From the NCBI RefSeq assembly GCF_026210795.1, contig NC_089446.1, positions 3,191,001 through 3,255,000 on the forward strand: a stretch of DNA of 64,000 nucleotides. Reading direction: 5' to 3'. Below, piece after piece: positions 59,628-64,000 of the stretch (position 1 is its first letter; every line of letters starts with the position of its first letter). The position numbers and the translations under genes are program-made. The notes beneath the pieces are model-generated. The model saw only the letters and a program-made list of their open reading frames with translations, was not told where the DNA came from and did not search any database. This stretch comes from Rhizophagus irregularis. Taxonomy: Eukaryota; Glomeromycota; Glomeromycetes; Glomerales; Glomeraceae.

Positions 59628-60060
59628 CTTTGTATGTGGCTCCTTTTCTATTTAGACGGTGGCAAGAACAATGACTAACTTTTACAATATGTATTTTTAT
59701 TTAGTAAAGATCATTTATCAACTGTGGCTTCATTCCTTTCATACGTGAAGTCATTGCATTTCCATACATAGTATTCTTTTACGTAATATCACATTTCAAA
59801 GCAGCTGATTTCAAACGTGAATTTTCATGTGATTCGGTTATTCCAGTCCCCGAATCAAAAGCAGTGATTCATTGTATTCGTAATATCATAATTGTAAAAA
59901 AAATTTGCTTGTATGTGGCTCTTTTTCTATTTAGACGGTGGCGTGACAATGAACAATATGTACTTTTATTTAGTAAAGTGCATTTCTATAGTCCATAGAT
60001 AGTACTATAGATAGTATTTTTTACGTAATATCACATTTAAAAGCAGCTAGTAAAATTAAT
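59628..60060. repeat. Direct repeat pair, unit about 190 bp
   Basis: TTGTATGTGGCTCCTTTTCT, ATTTAGACGGTGGC, ACAATATGTATTTTTATTTA and TTTACGTAATATCACATTTC, AAAGCAGCT occur at 59631-59810 and, with deletions, at 59910-60052. Confidence 0.75.
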
Positions 60061-60640
60061 AATAATAAAATAAGTTATATATCTGATATAATAATTATAT
60101 ACGTTATAGGACCCATGGTTATAATGAACTTTTGGCCAAAAATCAACCATTTTATTAAATTTAAAAAATTGTTTTTTGCAAATATTTTAGCATTTAGTGG
60201 TCCAATTTTGATAAAAATAGACTAATTTAATAACCAACATAGAAAAATTTTTATAATGTAAGAATTTTATAATGCTTAATTTAAGAAAATTTTTATACTA
60301 TGTAAAATGATTAATTTACATGTTTTTTGGCATTATTTTAAAATACTAAGAATTTTTAGTTTGCTTAATTTTGCATACTATTTATAGAATTTTATTAAAA
60401 ATATTACAATTAAAATTTATTTTTTTCACTTCTGGTAACCCTTCACTTTAATTTTATACTTTATTTCATAATTTTTGTATAAATATGTAAAAAAAAAAAT
60501 TTTTTTTTTTTAACTGAAACTTTTTTTTTCAAATATACAAAAATATTTTATTAATTATCTTTGAAGTTTTAATAGTATCTTTTATTAATTTTACTATTAA
60601 ACTTATTAGTATACTACTGATTTTAAGAATATTTCAAATT

Positions 60641-61990
60641 ATATATCAGTCAGTGGTCATTTCATTTCTCTTATAATTACTAATAAATAGTAATTTTTTG
60701 TATTTATATTAACATAAATTTTCTTAAGTTATATATTATAAAAACTTTATATATTTTTGTTCTTTAGGAACTATTTTACTTATTTAAATACCTTTTTTTA
60801 AATATAATACTTTTATAAAAAATTTATGTTGAGCTAACTTTTATAGTTTCAACCTCCAGATGCAACTTATTGGTAAAAGGTAAGTATTACTTTTAAATAT
60901 ATAAATATATGTATTTTTTTATGAGGAATCAGTTTACTTAATAAATAAAAAGCAAGTTTCTTAATAAAATTTATGGTAAATCTAAATTTACAATTTTAGC
61001 AAAAATTAGCCAATATTAAACTTACAAAATGTATATAAATAATTGCTAATTTTTTTTGTATAAATACAATTTTAATTGCAAATTATATGTTATAATAAAA
61101 TAATATTTTAAATATCTACAATATTTAACAAATTTTATAATTTAACTAATTTTTAAAAGTTGTTAATAGTAAAAGTATTTCAATAACTATTCAATTTTAA
61201 TATAATTTAATATATAATTACTTTTAAAGGATATAAAATAGCCTGTAAAATTTTAGTATATATTATTATGTAAAATATTTCAAAATATTAATTAGTATTT
61301 TACATATCAAGTAAATGATTTGCATTTTGTGTAATAGTATATTTATTCAATAATTTCATATTCTCAAATTTTACATACTGTTTTATAATTAATTAAAATG
61401 ATTATACTTTAAATTTTATTAAAATTAAATAATTATTGAAATATTTTTACTATAAACAACTTTTAAAAATTAGTCAAATTATAAAATTTGTTAAATATTG
61501 TAAATATTTAAAATATTATTTTATTAAAACATGTAATTTGCAATTAAAATTGTATTTATACAAAAAAATTAGCAAATATTTATATAAATTTTATAAGTTT
61601 AATATTGGCTAATTTTTACTAAAATTGTAAATTTAAATTTACCATAAATTTTATTAAGAAAATTACTTTTTATTTATTAAGTAAACTGATTCCTCATAAA
61701 AAATTACATATATTTATATATTTAAAAGTAATATTTACCTTTTACCAATAAGTTGCATCTGGAGGTTGAAACTATAAAAGTAAGCTCAATATAAATTTTT
61801 TATATAGGTATTGTATTAAAAAAAAAAGGTGTTTAAATAAGTAAAAAAGTCCCTAAAGAATAAAAATATATAAAGTTTTTATAATATATAACTTAAGAAA
61901 ATTTATATTAATATAAATATAAAAATTACTATTTATTAGTAATTATAAGACACCCCTAAAAAATATGATATGACCGCTGACTGATATATA
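60641..61990. mobile_element. Large palindrome (arms about 640-670 bp)
   Basis: From ATATATCAGTCAGTGGTCAT at 60641 to ATGACCGCTGACTGATATAT near 61990 the two halves are near-complementary along their whole length. Paired blocks include GTTTCAACCTCCAGATGCAA (60847) with TTGCATCTGGAGGTTGAAAC (61752), ATGAGGAATCAGTTTACTTA with TAAGTAAACTGATTCCTCAT, and AATTTACAATTTTAGC with its partner. The centre is near 61315. It is probably a long-TIR foldback element. No frame of note. Confidence 0.85.
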
Positions 61991-64000
61991 TATATTGCTT
62001 ATTTTTTAAAAAAAAAACTTGCATAAAATGTTAATTATATATATAATACATATGCTATATAGTAAAAAATAAATACTATTACTTAATAATACTTTAATTA
62101 TATGTAAATTGCTGGAAAACTAGAGAGTTTTGGCAAATTAGCAAAATGCTAAAATAGTGAAAACTATTATTAAAAAGTTAATAAAACTTTAAAAAAGTAA
62201 AATTTATTATAAATACTAAAACTATTAAAATTTTACTAAAATTATAATAAAATTATAATAAAATATAAATTTTACAATTTTTAGTATAAAGTTTTTTTTA
62301 AACATCATTAATTTAAAGGTTTTTACAATAAAATAATGCTAAAATTTAAATTCTTTTAGTTAAAAAGAATTTGCAAAAAAAAATTAAACAAGCACTTAGT
62401 TATTAACAGTGTTATACATAAGAATGATAAGACATGTTTTGCCAAATTTTAATATTTCAGACATTATCCCGTCCATGTTCCATTCACATTCCATCCAAAA
62501 TTGTTCAAGTTTACAATTTATCTTATCAAGACAATACCTAATGGACTATAATTTATATTTAAGATTACGTCGTTTTAATGTCCCAATGTTCTGGACATTG
62601 CTAAAATCTTTGGATATATCCTGGACTGTTCCATTCCATCCATAGATATGTTCTGTTCTTATAATAATACTGTTAATAAGTAATGATCTTCATTTTACAT
62701 ATGATGAAAATTATTTCTATATGCAAAATAAAGATCATTATCTATTTTTAACAAGTAATTTTTTAATAATTAGGAGTCTGTTGGCTTTTTAATTTTTTTT
62801 TCAGAAAATTCCTTTTAACTAGAAGAATTTAAATTTTAGCATTATTTTATTATAAAATTATTTGATGTAATATTATTTAAAAAAAATACTATACAAAAAT
62901 TGTAAAATCTATATATTATATAATAATTTTAAATATATTCATTAAATAAATAAATTAATTTATTACTAAAGAATATTGAATTTTTTTAGTTTTAATTTAT
63001 AATTTAAGTTATTTAATTATTAATTTTAAATTTTTTTTTATAATATAATTTTATAAAAATTTTTGATTTTTTAAAAATATTAAAAATGACAAAAGAAACT
63101 GACTAGATTTCTTTGCTTTAATATTATATAATTAAAAAAACTAATTAATAAATTTATATTAAAATTTATATTTTTTAATAGATCATATTATATTTTAAAT
63201 TTTATTTTAATTGGATTTAAATTGGTTAAAATACAAATAATCAATAATTTAAATAATATATGGTTAGTTACTTTTGGAAGCTACTGTATATCTTTTGTTT
63301 ATTATAGTAATTGTTTTAGCATTATGTAAATTATATTATTGACAAATATAAGAATTTTTTATTTTCTGAAGAATAACACCTAATACTTTTTATTATCAGA
63401 AGTACCATTATTCCTAACTATATTCCAAATTTGTTTTACCCATATTCAGGTCTTAATTTGAAAGTTTTCTAAATTTATTATTGGATAACTTTTACACTAT
63501 TAATATGGAATAAGCAATTCTCTTCCTAAATCTATAATCTGTATTATTTATATAATAATTATGTAGTAGATATACAAAATAATTTATAAAAATCTTATCA
63601 ACCTTATTAGAACTGAGCAATAATACACTTCTTCCTTTTTTCACATTCTTTCGTATAGCATTAAAATGCATTTTAATGATTTTAGTAATACATTTTTTCA
63701 AATAATCATTGCTACATTTGATGGTATTTTCATAGATAATTACTAAGTAAGAAGTCATATATGGTGCAATAAATATAAAATGACAGAGTATCTTCCAGCT
63801 TTAAATTCCCAATTTTTATATGATCTTTCAATTATTTAAATAAATCCATTCTTAGAGAAGTATTTTAGATTATATTCAAAAAGTTTTTTAAATAGATAAT
63901 AAACACAAAAATATCACTAAAGCTCTAAATAGTCTGGATTGGTCCAGGTTGAGGAGTAATCTAGGACCAGACTAAAAAATTGCTTTATTTCAGTCTGATC
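61991..64000. other. Intergenic AT-rich DNA to the window end
   Basis: No supported gene. Short frames at 62409-62645 and 63492-63758 lack recognisable features. AGTCTGGATTGGTCC and GGACCAGACT near 63930-63975 form an imperfect inverted repeat that may be the edge of another element. Confidence 0.5.

Larger units (their letters stand above)
58772..60640. other. 3' flank with short direct repeats
   Basis: Contains a CT run at about 58857-58875, a TTA run at about 58903-58921, a tandem duplication at 59194-59365 and a longer direct repeat pair at 59628-60060. No gene supported. Confidence 0.55.

Noticed and set aside
63492-63758. 88-codon minus-strand frame
   Set aside because: Ordinary composition but no domain, no splice context and no homologous copy in the window.

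Overview
The window is extremely AT-rich eukaryotic DNA with short GT-AG introns, long A/T homopolymers and a very high load of DNA transposons and their relics. Several relics (a hAT transposase, a DDE transposase-like family with a companion C2H2 protein, an RCC1 relic, coiled-coil fragments) look like families I associate with arbuscular mycorrhizal fungi. A Rhizophagus-like Glomeromycotina genome is the best guess, but nothing here proves it.

Layout. 1-2624: left end of a probable minus-strand LTR retrotransposon (partial ORF, T-rich leader, LTR-like block). 2924-4469: a hAT-like non-autonomous element with an 80-bp hairpin satellite, then a transposase C-terminal relic. 7605-8857: an intact three-exon membrane-protein gene on the minus strand. 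10.9-13.2 kb: a MITE and minisatellites. 13788-14345: an intact SWIRM-domain gene. 16388-17721: a tandem pair of ubiquitin-like genes. 19.2-22.2 kb: nested MITEs. 22246-27848: two related TAAGGTTGC-ended elements on either side of a decayed hAT transposase. 29.3-31.4 kb: three decayed genes, one with an unusually GC-rich exon. 32888-34230: an RCC1-repeat pseudogene with a MITE in its coding sequence. 34854-36436: a pogo-like element. 37405-40361: a nearly intact transposase-like gene converging on a zinc-finger gene. 41736-42623: a tandem zinc-motif gene. 45.0-48.1 kb: divergent repeat arrays. 48.1-57.7 kb: an AT desert. 57716-58771: a paralogue of the gene at 7.6-8.9 kb. 60641-61990: a giant palindrome.

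The most unusual content is a set of tandem arrays whose repeat unit looks like a tiny exon plus a complete intron: a GTAAGT-type donor, a TACTAAC-type branch site sitting inside a short perfect hairpin, a T-rich tract and an AG acceptor, around an exon of about 27-46 nt. They occur at 22.6-23.1, 26.6-27.6, 35.4-36.25, 45.2-45.8 (minus strand) and 45.9-48.1 kb (plus strand). At least two lie inside unrelated transposon types: a hAT-like element with an 8-bp target duplication and a pogo-like element with TA ends. The unit sequences differ between arrays but the architecture is the same.

The second main result is a pair of paralogous genes 50 kb apart (7605-8857 and 57716-58771). They share an intron at the same position and phase and two conserved motifs, and belong to a family I do not recognise.
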